A program made the translations under genes and the position numbers. A stretch of 64,000 bases of DNA, from contig NC_049980.1 in NCBI RefSeq assembly GCF_000003815.2, positions 12,607,075-12,671,074 of the forward strand, read 5' to 3'. This document shows positions 36,501 to 49,300 of the stretch, piece after piece (the first letter of the stretch is position 1; each line of letters opens with the position of its first letter). The notes below the pieces were generated by a model. That model searched no databases. It was not told the origin of the DNA and was given only the letters and a program-made list of their open reading frames with translations. Source of the stretch: Branchiostoma floridae (lineage: Eukaryota; Chordata; Leptocardii; Amphioxiformes; Branchiostomatidae).

Positions 36501-39200
36501 CAGGAAAACAAGCAGGCAAATAGGAATCAAAACCTATGTACACTAAGTTATCACATATCTCTGCCCATCTCTGAAAACGATTGCTCGGTGAACCACAGAT
36601 TGATGTTTTTCCAACAGGACGGAAGTGACATCCCGATGAAGGAAGTTCTGACAGACCGGAACACGGTATCATACCTGGCTACTGGCCTGTGTTTTGCCTG
36701 GGGTATGAGTGTACTGTTGAACCACGCACCGCAGTACTTCGCCGAGAAAGTCGCTCTGGACGTCGGAAAGGTACTGCATACGTAGCCATTAGTCAATTGG
36801 TACTTTGTACCAAAATAGCCACTTCAGATTGATTTTGCAACAAAATTATCATTATAAGATCGCTGAACTCATGCCAGACCTAGAAAAGAGCCTATATATG
36901 TTTGTACATACACGACTGTATTGGTAGCTGCTATCTAATCGAGTTGGGAAGCATTCTGAGGTTTGACTTGGTAACTTTGTTACAGTCATTGTAGTTATTC
37001 TAATGATTGTACCGTTTCAGTCACCTTGGCTGCTCTGGACGCTTCCCCTGGTGATGTCAGGAGGGATGTTGGCAGCCGGGCCCGGAACTGACATCGCCAT
37101 CTATAAGGGCGCCAGCACGACCACCACACGTAAAGCTGTGACTGGTTTTGGTGAGTGTGTTATCTTATTAACATTATGTGCATGAGATGGGGAAACGTAA
37201 AGACAAAAGTATGAATATGCGACTTGTTGGAATGGCGTCTACCTAGTACCTCTTCAAAACTGTCCATAACATTCCGTGCGATGTACATTAATTATATAAT
37301 AACAGGTGATGCGAATGTTTGTCTGACGACGAGGCCACATTCGTCGTAGGTCTTAGTAAGATTTTTTTATGTCGTACGACTTTCATCCAATGATAGGCTT
37401 TTGCGTAACAAAAAAACTGAGTTGTACATGTGCGATACATACATGCACGACTATCACGAGAATGCCCTCTGTTTACGATCGCTCCATGGTCTTACGATGG
37501 GTGTGATTACCCGTGGCTTTCTTGTGAACATAATGGCTTTCCGAGATAATCCTTCTCCTAAAAGTTTGATATTGTTTTCCCAGTCGGTGCTTGCGTATTC
37601 TCGTTCGTGATGGCGATGGCTTTCACCAAGAGCCAGGCTTACGCGTATGGAGGGACAGTGGCGTCCATGGTGATGATCGGCATGGCCATGGGAGGAGGTG
37701 GGTATCTTTGTAAAGATGTTCAATTTTACAAAACGGTACATCTTTGTTATCTGTTTCGGAATTGCTTTTGTGGATAGACTTTGGCTATTAGTACATGTAT
37801 GTGAGTCGTATTTCCTCACTTCAAAATTTTGTTGTATATTTTTATTAATTTATTAATTTATTTGCAAATTCATGCCCGAAGGCTAATTGCAAGGGTACAG
37901 ACAGTAAAAAAAGTAAGAAGTTTCTATTCTATACAGCTATCTATATACATGATTCTACATTGTTTACTGGGAGGTTTGACTTCTTCTTTGGAGGCAGTGG
38001 CTGATATATTAACAAGCAGTAGAAATGTCTAAAATCATACTGAATCCTGAATTTTGATTGAATCCAGGTTACGGCGTGACGCCATTGGATGCCTCGGACC
38101 GGTACAGCAGCATCGTTGTTGGTATCGGTGTGTCAATCAACACCGCGCTGTTCCTGGTCAGCCCTGTGGCTGTGATGGGGCTCAGCGGCCCTGGCGGGGT
38201 GAGTACCAACATGGCAGGGACATGAAAGTCTTGGGTTCTTCTGTTGTCTGTCATGATAGCGGTGGTCTTTTCAACGTTACGTTCCCATTGCCAACGATCA
38301 CTTTGTCTGTCAAATGGTATCAGGAACGACAAGCTGTACTTAACGGATTAACAAAGTTCTTTATACACAATCAAAGAATAGCCATAGCCGAAGTTTCGAT
38401 GATTTTTTGTTACCTTCCTCATGGACAATGTAGACTAGTTCTACTTTGCACTGCAACTATAGGTGTCGCTGCTGCCGTGTAAAAATCAGTATGAAACGTG
38501 TTGTTATCCCCCTCATAACGTAATGTGTACTTCGTGTGGTAAAGAATAAAGCAAAGAAAATGATAGGATATAGACAAAAATTGTTGACAAATGCCTTGCA
38601 TAACATTTTAAAACTTTCTCTGCCATCAGTCGGCGAAAAGACAAGTGGAGGCTGTGTCCGGCTGGCGAACAGTCCACATCGTTACAGCCGTGGTCATGGG
38701 CGTCGCCCCGATGATCTACGGCGCTGTAACAGGCGAGGGCGAGATCTTCAAGTAAGTGTTGTCTATTTCTGGTAGTGTCTATCACAGTAACCACACTGGC
38801 TGGGAGAATTATTTGCCATGGGAATTTTGCCATCATAGGCTCTCATTTGCCACACATTTCGCACAAGGGAAAATCTTACTCTAACTGCACGCTGCCTCTC
38901 CTGGCCAAGTATTCACCACATGTTTGCCAAATTCTACACATTCAAACCTGGTGGGAGTTATGTTTCCTGCACTTTGTTTGCTGTTATTATCTTCAGCCAC
39001 GCATTCATTTGTTTTCGGTATCTTTGATACAAAACCAATTTGGTATTTGATCTCTAACTACAAGTTAGATGAAGTAAGAAGTGGCACTATGATAATCATA
39101 AGTGACAAAGAAGTTGTGAGTTTTAACCAACATTTTCTCTCTCAACAGGGGATGGGAATTCAAGAAACCAAAGCTTCCCAAGTGGCTGAAACGTCGCTAA
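30571..39200 (+). CDS. SLC17-type (sialin/VGLUT-like) MFS transporter, gene 1
   Basis: Exons: 30571-30687, 34070-34480, 34809-34924, 35099-35231, 35413-35500, 35919-36005, 36235-36356, 36618-36770, 37021-37150, 37584-37697, 38068-38198, 38630-38751, 39149-39200. All joins are GT-AG and keep frame, giving 591 aa. SLC17 (organic anion transporter) landmarks are VHHLMFPIGQIFFAFPGG in TM2, GVT(I)PAAYG..RWAP..ERS (260-280) after TM4, FYIYG before TM6, IPMKEVLTDR before TM7, and LDASDRYSSI..GI before TM11. TM1 is about 8-33, then a very long Lys/His-rich, probably luminal loop (40-176), then TM2-TM12 up to about 566 and a basic tail ending KWLKRR. Unusual: no Arg in TM1, and Met252 and Gln259 stand where VGLUT-type proteins have the TM4 Arg and Glu. 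Transport of organic anions is therefore not assured. The substrate cannot be named. Confidence 0.87.
33264..33380 (+). other. Conserved intronic segment of gene 1 (matches 45606-45713)
   Basis: Inside intron 1, a block with TTGATTCTTCCTCT, TGCTCTC, CCAACGATG and a terminal GTAAGT is shared with intron 1 of module 2. An acceptor-like CACCAG precedes it at 33233-33238. If spliced in as an exon it would hit an in-frame stop, so it is either a leftover of the duplication, a poison exon or a regulatory element. Confidence 0.45.
35550..35760 (+). repeat. Dispersed repeat, copy 2 (partner at 1165-1440)
   Basis: Lies in the intron between exons 5 and 6 of gene 1. See the partner entry for the shared blocks. 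Confidence 0.5.
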
Positions 39201-39952
39201 AGCTGACCACATGTTTCGCTTCCTTCTCGACAACTGGCTAACACAACCACCTAATCAACAGTGGATACACACGCTTGAAGATTATCCTCTGCTACCATCA
39301 TTATTTATAGAGTATTGTAACTGTGACTCAACATTCAGAGGGGAATTACTGACTTACATGTCAGGGTCAAGGATTTAATTTCACTGAATCAGCAATAACA
39401 GTTTACAGCAACTAGCCCGAGTAAAACCTATCAGCTATCCCAAGTACGGATTTGCCTCTATAGAGAGGTTTTTAACATCAAGATTATTATAGGGAACTGC
39501 CAATGATAAGACGACGTATTAGCTATCTTTGAATTTTACAAGACAGTTTAGGTGCTTCTGGTGCATATATAAAAAGCATTAATTTGACGGTGTTTGATGA
39601 TGGATTTTACGGTTCATGTACTACTAGCATATTTTATTCATAGCTCCGCATGGATTTTGATACTTTCCTTTGAACGTAAAATGGAAACATCGCCGAATCA
39701 GATTAGTAAGTTTCAGAGTAAAATCCAAGAACTGCCATGTCATTGGTAACATAGACTATATGTAATATTATATAGACTATATGCCGCTCAAGCAGCGTAG
39801 CACATTCAGTTTTGTATTATGAGGTCGATTTCCTTACCATCGCGGACGATGATTATTTATGTTTCCAACATTCGGTGCTTGGATGTAGTTTCTTGTAAGT
39901 GTACCGGTGCAAAGCAGTGCGGAACAGAAATATCTTGGACCAGTGTGCTTCA

Positions 39953-39958
39953 AATAAA
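39953..39958 (+). terminator. Candidate poly(A) signal of gene 1
   Basis: AATAAA lies about 750 bp after the stop and is followed by TG/T-rich sequence (TTGTTTGCCTTTTGT about 35 bp later). It would give a 3' UTR of about 0.77 kb. Confidence 0.5.
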
Positions 39959-39979
39959 AAGTGCATAATGTATCTTGTG

Positions 39980-41470
39980 ACCGATGATAGCATTGTTTGC
40001 CTTTTGTCACTTATAGAGCGTTTATCATCCTTCCTGAAACTTTACAAAACGCTACGTATAGGACAGGTAAAGGTATTCAGCAGTTTTGTTGGTGTCAATT
40101 ATTCCAGAAAATAACCCACTCCCATCTAGAAGAGAAAAAATAATACTGTCGTAGCCATGCCTCCTGGCGATTTCGATGAGTGTTGCATAAACGATGGGGG
40201 GAACCGATGGGTCGTGTGTTCCTTGACAAGAGAGCTGTTCTTGCATTTCGAAATCAACCGTGAACGTAATTAATAAGTATCGTGGAAATTGTAGTGTTGT
40301 ATTGTTGGAAAATGACAATGTTGCCTGACGTGCTTTCAGGTGAGACAGCCAGAACACACTAACGATATGAAGATGATCAAAACACTGTCTCAAACTGCCA
40401 GGTCAAAGGGCAATATCCTGCAAGATGGCGACACTCGATAATAACGACAGCATGACTAAACAGCCATCAATAATTTGGTTATTTGGTCAAACGCCCTTTT
40501 TTTACATCATGAGCTCGGGATTGATTGTATAGTACACACAGGTGTGACATTGTAATAAACCACAGACGGGGGGATTTCAGGTCATGACCGGCAGTGCCGA
40601 GAACGGCTATGTGTAATACATACTGATCAACTCGTAAACTGGTTAGGCAAGTTCGTTACTTGTTTAATTGGAGATGCCTTCAAACACCAGCTGTATGTGT
40701 ACAACTCCTCTGCTAGCTTTAACATGCAATATAATTCACACTAGAGAGGTATATACTACCAAATTAGTTAAAGATCTTTTCTGTAAATGTGTATTGTGGT
40801 CAAGTGGAACAAAACTTTGCCGACGACCTGTTTACCGAACACAATACCTTCCACACCCATTTGCTCGATTTTACAGTTGTTGGCTGTTCAGTTAGAAGCA
40901 ACCTGGGTTGCTTTTATAAGATATTTTTGTCTCTGACGGTTTAGTTCTCGCCAAACGACCCATGTTTGAACGCGTGGCTGTCTAAGGTAATGGAATGTTG
41001 ATAAAGTATAGCCTTTGGCATCACCGATTCCTATTCGCATGGAAACATCGTCTTCTGGTCTGTATGACCCGATTATCATTTCATAAAGTGGGGCTGTGAT
41101 CGTTTTGGAAACTTGTAGCTAAAACTCTTTTGGAACAAATATTCTTGCAGCCTGTAAGTCATGTACCTTCAGATGTCTGTAACGAGATTACAAAGAAAAT
41201 GTAGAGTATTCCGGGTGCGGGCCCATATATAGGTTTGACATCACTGAATTATAATAGTTTCAGAAAGCGATACAGAAGGTCAAACAATTGAGAAAAAAAG
41301 ACATGCACTAAGATTTTCGATTCACAGAAATAAAGGAAACATTCAGCTTGTCAAACAGAACACATTCCAACATAACTTTTTTTGGGGTAATGACACTTTG
41401 CGTCCATATTTCTAATGAAGAGTTTCAGAGTACACGATGGTGTTTACTAGCTTGGAGATACTGCCGGTTC
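39980..41470. other. Intergenic region between gene 1 and module 2
   Basis: No exon is supported. The 113-codon open frame on the - strand (40052-40393) is the longest here but has no recognisable domain or splice context. Confidence 0.4.
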
Positions 41471-41801
41471 TTAGTGACCTCCCCGGTAAGTCGTCACTTC
41501 GCCAGTGAAAGCGTATGGCCTATGGGACAACCCGTCTAAACAGGACCGACCACATTCTGTCCTGAAGAAAATGGCGGACTGGTGAGACGATAGGCACCAT
41601 CAGAGAGTTGCAGTATCGTCTTTTTCTGGCTAGTATCTTCTCCATATCACTCTCTATCGGAGAGGACTATCAGTCAAGAATGACGTAGATGTAGGCAGCT
41701 TGGGAAAAAGTGTAATTCTGTGAAGGTTCGAGAAGAAAAGGGAGGAAAGAGGCAGTTTGGTGATTGGACTCACGTTCCGCCTTAGGCAGGTGACACTACA
41801 G
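41471..41801 (+). promoter_or_regulatory. Putative promoter and noncoding first exon of module 2
   Basis: Paralogous to 28961-29270. AAAATGGCGGA is at 41568-41578, and CGATAGGCA and TTGCAGTATCGTC follow at the same spacing. A donor (gtaaga) at 41802 can splice to the acceptor at 43288-43289, 13 bp before the module 2 ATG. The motif ATG again opens a four-codon frame (ATG GCG GAC TGG TGA). The only further copy of this block would be expected ahead of module 3, and none is there. Confidence 0.55.
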
Positions 41802-43302
41802 GTAAGAAATCTGTTTATAAAGATATCTTTGTAGATGGATGGCTGTATTGGTGCTTGTATCCCTAACTACATTGTCCAATTAAGGATAAAAGTCAACAAA
41901 CGCTGTCTTTGGCTCTTGCTGTTTGTTTTTCTCTTTGTTGTTTTCAACCTGTGAAATTTCCCACATGTGTTAATTGGTTGAACCCACGAAGTCATTAAAA
42001 GAGTAATTGGACAAAACCTTACATTGAAAAAGCTGTATAGTATTTTTTTTCACATTGAAGTAGGGGCATCAAGGGCAACAAACATATTTGATACATTCGT
42101 AATCATATACGGTACCTAAGAAGCAAAAAGGTGAAAGTTGTTTTCAAACTAGCATATCTATCTTGGGGGCGTGGTTAACTGCGATCTGATAGTAGTGAAT
42201 AAATGGTGAAACACCTGGACAAAGTGATGACAATTGTCGATACACTGACGTTCATAGCAAATCCTTGGACGGTCTGTTCATAGCATCAGTGCGTTAGGAA
42301 AATGAAGGGACATTTGATCAGCGAAAAGATCCTCATGTAAAAGTAACTTTGGCGCTACAAGTTTAGCGCTACAATGACAAGAAGAGCACGTGGTTATCAT
42401 ATATCTCTTTTCAAATAAACCAGGGCTCCTTTATTTTATATTGACATTATTATATCATATACAAGAAGGTACACGCGATCTTTCCCTGCTCTAAAACCAA
42501 ACCCATGCTAAGGATGGAACCGCAAAGATTGTTGACATGATTGAGGAGAAACTTTTGCTGCACAAAATTTCGAATTGGAACAATTTTTGCAAACAAACAG
42601 TTAACATCAACTCTCATAATTCAACATTTAGACTGATTTAAAGTTATATTATCTAAAGGAATGTGACAATAAAACATCAGTATTGCTGACTTCAGATATG
42701 CAGGAAAAGCATGAGAAGACACGATTTTTTTGTATGTGGCAGTATTATGACCAGCTGATTATGACACCCGGTGGAATTATGAGCGTCTATGTTACACTGC
42801 AATCAACATTAGAATTTTCATTGGGGTATTAACGACTCCTGTGTCATGACAGACAGGCAGTTTCTTCCATGACATACAGTATAATTTTATGAATAATATT
42901 TCTAATGGATAAAGAACGGTTCAGGTGTATAACAACAGATTCAAGACATTGTGATTACAACAAATTACGGTGATCGAAAGATGGCTATTGTGGTCTTCCT
43001 CTTTGAACCTTAATAGGTTTTCATAATATAGGTTTTCAAATATGTTAATATGATTGAAAATAACCATGGTGTGTTTATCGAGAGAAATGTAATAATCAGT
43101 GTGACTGTTATATATTAATCGGTTTGTCATAAATTTAATGTTGATATTGCATCAAATTAAAAAATGATAATCTGATTATTGAGCAGCATATCTTATGGTA
43201 AATTCGTGAAAAAAGGTAAAAACCATATTGCCTGTTGTTGAATTCAACACCTTCCCTGTCTTATTAGATGTTGTGTTTGTGACTTACAGACCAGACATCA
43301 GC

Positions 43303-46300
43303 ATGGGGAGCCCACCAAAACGTCTGCTGGTGTACTCCCTTCTTATGGTCAGCTTTTTCATCGCAGGAGGCCTGTATCCCAGCATACAGCTGGGTCTGTC
43401 AGAAGCAGTGACCAAATGGGTACGTACTAACACAAACATGATATCTGTCCCATGGTTTTAGGTATACCTTTTGGACTTCTTAGATTTGGTGTCAACGATA
43501 TGTGTTATATTTGGCCGATGCCGTTCCAGCTACATGTAGCTACTTTCAACAACGTACCAGAGAAAAGGTACAACACGAAACCCTTTATTCCAATTTTATA
43601 GGTACAGAAGTCGTTCCTAAATCATGAAGTGGTAACCTGATGTTTGATGGACCGATCATGGACGCATTTCTCACAAAGGCCAATCATTTTATTCTTAAAC
43701 AATGAAAACAAGTTGCATATCATGTGAACATGGAGTAATAGTAGTTTACACATCTACTATAAAAGTATATGGATACTATAAGAGTATATGGCTTTATATT
43801 AATCTTTTTTTTAACAATTTGATTATAACATATAGATTTGAATTTCATTATGCCACACCTCTTCCCTCTATACATGGAGCATGTTGATGGTCCTATGAAG
43901 GTGATATATGCGTGTTATAAAACCATAACGTTTAAACCATGTCTATCGGTAAAATAGATAATTGAAGTATTTTAAAACTAAGGCGCAAGACATGACCAGA
44001 CTCAAAATTAGAAGCACTAACATAAAAAGGTTAAACATATTGTAGCCTGTTAATAGAGGTTAAATCTGACATGTGGCAATTGATGCCGAACGATTCAATA
44101 TTGAATGATAGTTTTCACGTGTGGGACAAAACCTTCTTTTATTTCTTCTGTCGTAATATTTTCATTGAATAGTTAAATTGGATCTGATCCTGAATTCAAA
44201 TCCTGCAATGTTTGGATGACAGCATATGGAATACTAATGGAGTCTCTCCTACCCAACCTTATCAACTACATCACTAGGAATATACCCTTGGGCGAATTTG
44301 ACACCTCGCTGAAAGCATGATTTCGGGGATTTTAGGTGAGGAAACCAGGGTAGTCCAACAAAATAGGACAGTGGGATCGAAATGAAAATCATGAAAACAA
44401 TAATATTTATAACTCATATATAAGGCTCAGTCAGGAGGCACAGATAACTTTAGGTTCACCGCACAGGGGTCACTCCATAACCNNNNNNNNNNNNNNNNNN
44501 NNNNNNNNNNNNNNNNNNNNNNNNNNNNNNNNNNNNNNNNNNNNNNNNNNNNNNNNNNNNNNNNNNNNNNNNNNNNNNNNNNNNNNNNNNNNNNNNNNNN
44601 NNNNNNNNNNNNNNNNNNNNNNNNNNNNNNNNNNNNNNNNNNNNNNNNNNNNNNNNNNNNNNNNNNNNNNNNNNNNNNNNNNNNNNNNNNNNNNNNNNNN
44701 NNNNNNNNNNNNNNNNNNNNNNNNNNNNNNNNNNNNNNNNNNNNNNNNNNNNNNNNNNNNNNNNNNNNNNNNNNNNNNNNNNNNNNNNNNNNNNNNNNNN
44801 NNNNNNNNNNNNNNNNNNNNNNNNNNNNNNNNNNNNNNNNNNNNNNNNNNNNNNNNNNNNNNNNNNNNNNNNNNNNNNNNNNNNNNNNNNNNNNNNNNNN
44901 NNNNNNNNNNNNNNNNNNNNNNNNNNNNNNNNNNNNNNNNNNNNNNNNNNNNNNNNNNNNNNNNNNNNNNNNNNNNNNNNNNNNNNNNNNNNNNNNNNNN
45001 NNNNNNNNNNNNNNNNNNNNNNNNNNNNNNNNNNNNNNNNNNNNNNNNNNNNNGAAGGCAATAAATTTTACTTGTCCAAAGCATATAAACATATAGAAAC
45101 TATGTGCTCCCTTGGAGATCAATCCCAAGACGGATTGAATAGATAAATATCCATACGTATTCGAAATTTACAACGAAAGAGGTGAACTACAAAACTTGAT
45201 ATTGTTTGAGTCTGGTGGTCTAAATAAAAAAAAGTTTGGTTTAGCCCCATTTCATGGTCACAAATCTTTCTGTAACAGTTTTCATGATAGTGTCTGAGCT
45301 GAGGGTATATACCGGTCTAGAAATAGGATAATGTCGAACCAACCTCTCTCCTCTAAATAGTATCGTGCACATACAGGGTTCAGCAGCATAAGCATAAGCA
45401 ACATTATCTTAACTCTATTGTAAGACAGAGAGGTTGTTGGTCGTACTTAATCTTTTACTAGGCTGCACCAGACCTCACAAGGGAAGGATCTAAAGTCTGG
45501 ATGCTATCCTAGCCTTGATTTATGTATTGACTGGCATTGAATTCTGATCAGAATATTCTCTTTCGCAAGCTGTAGTTTTAGTCCTGTTGCTAAAGAAGAT
45601 ATCTTTGATTCTTCCTCTATACTTCTTCATGTTGCTCTCATGCCGATCCATCTGTCCCAACGATGCTACCTTCGACGCTTCTTGCAGTCTCCATCCTCAA
45701 GATCGGTAAGTTATGTCAACGAGATAAGTAAGATCGGTGACCACCCCCCCCCCCCCACACACCTTTCACGTGCCACCCTTTGGTAAAATCCGATCTCACC
45801 GAAGGACGAATCCAACACTGCACCCTGTGCCTTCCCCCCACCACTCCCGACTGACCTACCACAAAAAGACTACTGACGTTTTGCTTGGCTCGCTGGTGAA
45901 ATGCCTTATGGCTTACTTTTCATCTAAGATAGCATGAACATTCTTTTAGAGGAAGCACTAGTAACTGACAATGACGGTGACATACCCCCATATGGTCGCA
46001 CAAAACTTTCCCCATCACCTACCCATTGCACCGGTGCTTGGTATGACTGGAACGAAGACTATCAGTCAACTTCCAAATAACTACCCACCTCGTGTTCCTT
46101 TAATCAACTCACTATCCCAAAATTAAAAGCACATTTACTTCACCGTGTTTACTGTAAGTGCATCAGACTACATCTCTTACGACTACTTCTTCGATTTTAC
46201 GTAAAACATAGTCGTGTATGCACCATTTATCAACAATGTAACAATATTAATGTCGTCACGTAGCTCAAAGAAAGAATCTAACGTAACACATCAAAATCGT

Positions 46301-49300
46301 GGAATGCGGCAGGGCACAACAGATGCTGTCTTTTTCGAGGAAACTAGGTTTGAGAAAAGCTGTCATCTCCAGCAACGGATGAGCATTAATTAAAACTTGG
46401 GGTGTTGTTGCCTTTTCTCCATGTAGGATATAGGACAGGAAACACCAAGCAGTCGAGGAGAAATTCCGTCTTCCACGGAAAAGAAAGAACAGAAGACGCC
46501 TTGGTACATAAACTTCATCCGATCATTCTTAGAGACTGAGCTTGGAGCGGAATCCAAAGTGTCAAAAAGGTCGACCAAACATCACAAACATCATGCCAAA
46601 AAAGATCACGTGGTAGAAGTCAAGAGTGGACATGAGAAGAAGTCCAGTGACGAACACAGTGAAAAGTCGTCCGAGGCGACCAAGAGAAGAGAGAAGAGCG
46701 GCATCGCCTACGCTGCTGTTCGAGCAATGGAAGAATCAGAAGAGGCGTTAGACCAGTTCCTGAGGGAATCCCTTCTGAAGAGGTCAGACCAAGACGAGCT
46801 ATATGAAAAGTTTAAGAAACAGGTGAGACGCTTTCTTCGTTTTGTCAACAGCCATAGTTCAGTATCATATTCTATGTGGCCATCGAGATGATGTCTCGGA
46901 ACATTCCATCTACATTAAAGTTGTTAATTGTAATTTTATCTTATATGTAGAAATAGAAATGACAACATAAAATAACGCTAACGCCTAGTAGAAATATTAT
47001 TAATCCAATCGGCATAAGTTGATCTGAATTTAACTGCAATTCCCGTCAGGATGACGGAGACTGGGTGAAAGCCATGGGAGTGGTGCACCATCTGATGTAC
47101 CCCATTGGTCAGATCTTCTTCGCCTTTCCGGGCGGCTACTTCGCAGCCAAAGGGTCGGCAGTCAAGTAAGTTCATCTGCGTTTCAGTATCAGATATGATC
47201 ATTACTGTAAGTTTGTCTATGTTACATACAATACTTTTTATCACCTAGGTATCATCGCCAGTTCGCTCGTGTCAGATACATTTAATTAAGGACATCAACG
47301 GCAATTGTGAATTTTCCTAACATTTGATACATGTAATAGTACAAGTACGTAAGTAAGAGATCGGTAAAGTTTAACCCACCTTATGTACCATTTTATTGAC
47401 TGTCTTCTTCACCCACACTACAAGCCATTTACTTACTTTTTCTAATGGGTTTGTTCAGGTGTAAAAGTAAACGATTCTCCTGACCTTTGATGTATAACAT
47501 TTGACAGAATCCTGGGGACGATGATGTTTATATCGTGCCTGGTCCACCTGTTCGTGCCCCTGCCTATGAAGTTCCGTGATAGTCCTCACACAGCTGATGT
47601 CTCTGTGGCCGTCATGATGTTCATAGAGGGCAGCTGTCAGGTAACAACAGGAATCATGCTCTACTTGCTCACCATGCAGGAATCAAAACACTAACGATTT
47701 CATCACGTCTTCCAGATGTATGTGTTCGTGTGGGTTTGTACGACAGCACTAACATAGGGCAATAGTACATCACCAGTATGATTAGCAGCAATAATGCCAC
47801 AAAGGTCACCACAAAGGTGTGACTCGCGGGGAGGTAAGAAGTAGAGGTTAGATGTGGCAGGAAGTGGAGGTTAGAGTCGTTTTGGTTATCAGACATGACA
47901 GACATTCCAGGTCATAAGGTCGTTAGAAGAGGCTACTAATTCATTGGGAGGTCTTGTTTTTTGGTCTATTTGTCTGTGTTATTGTAGTTATAATTTCCTT
48001 ATGCTGGTCACATTCTTAGAGTGACAGGAATTGAGCAATGAACACATGTGTTGTTAATCAAATCATATTTGCATGCATGATAGATTAAATACTTTGAAGA
48101 CATACGACAAGCACTATTCCGCACTATGTGGATTCTACAGCCTTGATTTGATTATTAAGGCAGCGTATAAAAGCAGATATGACCTGCAATAGCTGGCTTT
48201 GTCGTGTATAATGGATGAAAAATATTGAACTGACACATAACTTTGTTTCGTCCAGGGAGCGACTATACCAGCAGCCTATGGTGTGCTCCACCGATGGGCT
48301 CCTATATCAGAAAGAAGTACCATGGTCGCACTTACCTTAGCAAGTAAGCAGTGAATTGAAATATGCATAATTATCTTTAAGCTTTTAAATATGATAATAA
48401 GTATTATCAAACTGTTTGTAAGTCATGATTCTGAGGCTAGGGTAAGAGATAAGAATTGATCTAAACAACATGTCTTTCTATATACATGTAGTAGTTGAAG
48501 TAGTAGACTGTCATGATGTATTACCTGTATTTGTGTACTCATTGTTAATTTGTTAATAAGTTATTCCAAATCATAGAATCATATTTCTCCATCTTTTGTC
48601 AGCATATTACCTGGGGAAACTGTCGGGTCAGTTTGCGTGTGCTGCCTTACAAGAAGCTCATGGGTACCTCCCTGCTTTCTACATCTACGGTAAGAATACC
48701 AACACTGTGATGTGTCTCACTTCATGTTCTTTATTACCGCCATGTATCGAGAGCTATTACTGTCGGTTCCTTGGGCATATAGGGTACAGGAAGTCAAAGG
48801 TCCTAAATGTTATCAAATGCCATATCATTTCCTGCCTTCAAAATACATGCCATATGCATAGACATAATCAGTAAGAAATACCCAATAATGAGCACAATAA
48901 GAAATTCATGACATTTGAAGAGTTTTGCTGAGGGATGAGATCTTCAATTGCTTGTATGTTATGATTCGTTTTGCATTCCCGTGATTTTGCAGTAATTTTG
49001 CTGTAGGCATTCTGGATTCAAAGATGACTGAAAAAGTCATCGTCATCGTGAATTATAGTATACCTGTACAACAACTACTTCGATATCTTTTTTTAACCAA
49101 GTGTTTTTGGATATTGGGCATTGGGTTTTTTAAGACTGATGCCTTGCCTTATAAGCCACGTTTCTTGTGGACATGTGACATTTATCGTATCTGTTTGTTT
49201 CCCCAGGCCCCCTCGGTCTCATTTGGGCCATAGTGTGGGTTCTCACGGTGAAGCCCAACCCCAGTTTAGACGACAACATTTCCACGAAGGAGAAGGATAA

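Noticed and set aside
30571-39200. Naming gene 1 a VGLUT or sialin orthologue
   Set aside because: Family membership is clear, but key charged residues and the long loop do not fit any one vertebrate member, so no symbol is given.
40052-40393. 113-residue - strand open frame between gene 1 and module 2
   Set aside because: Parts look protein-like, but I found no family, splice partner or promoter. Not supported.
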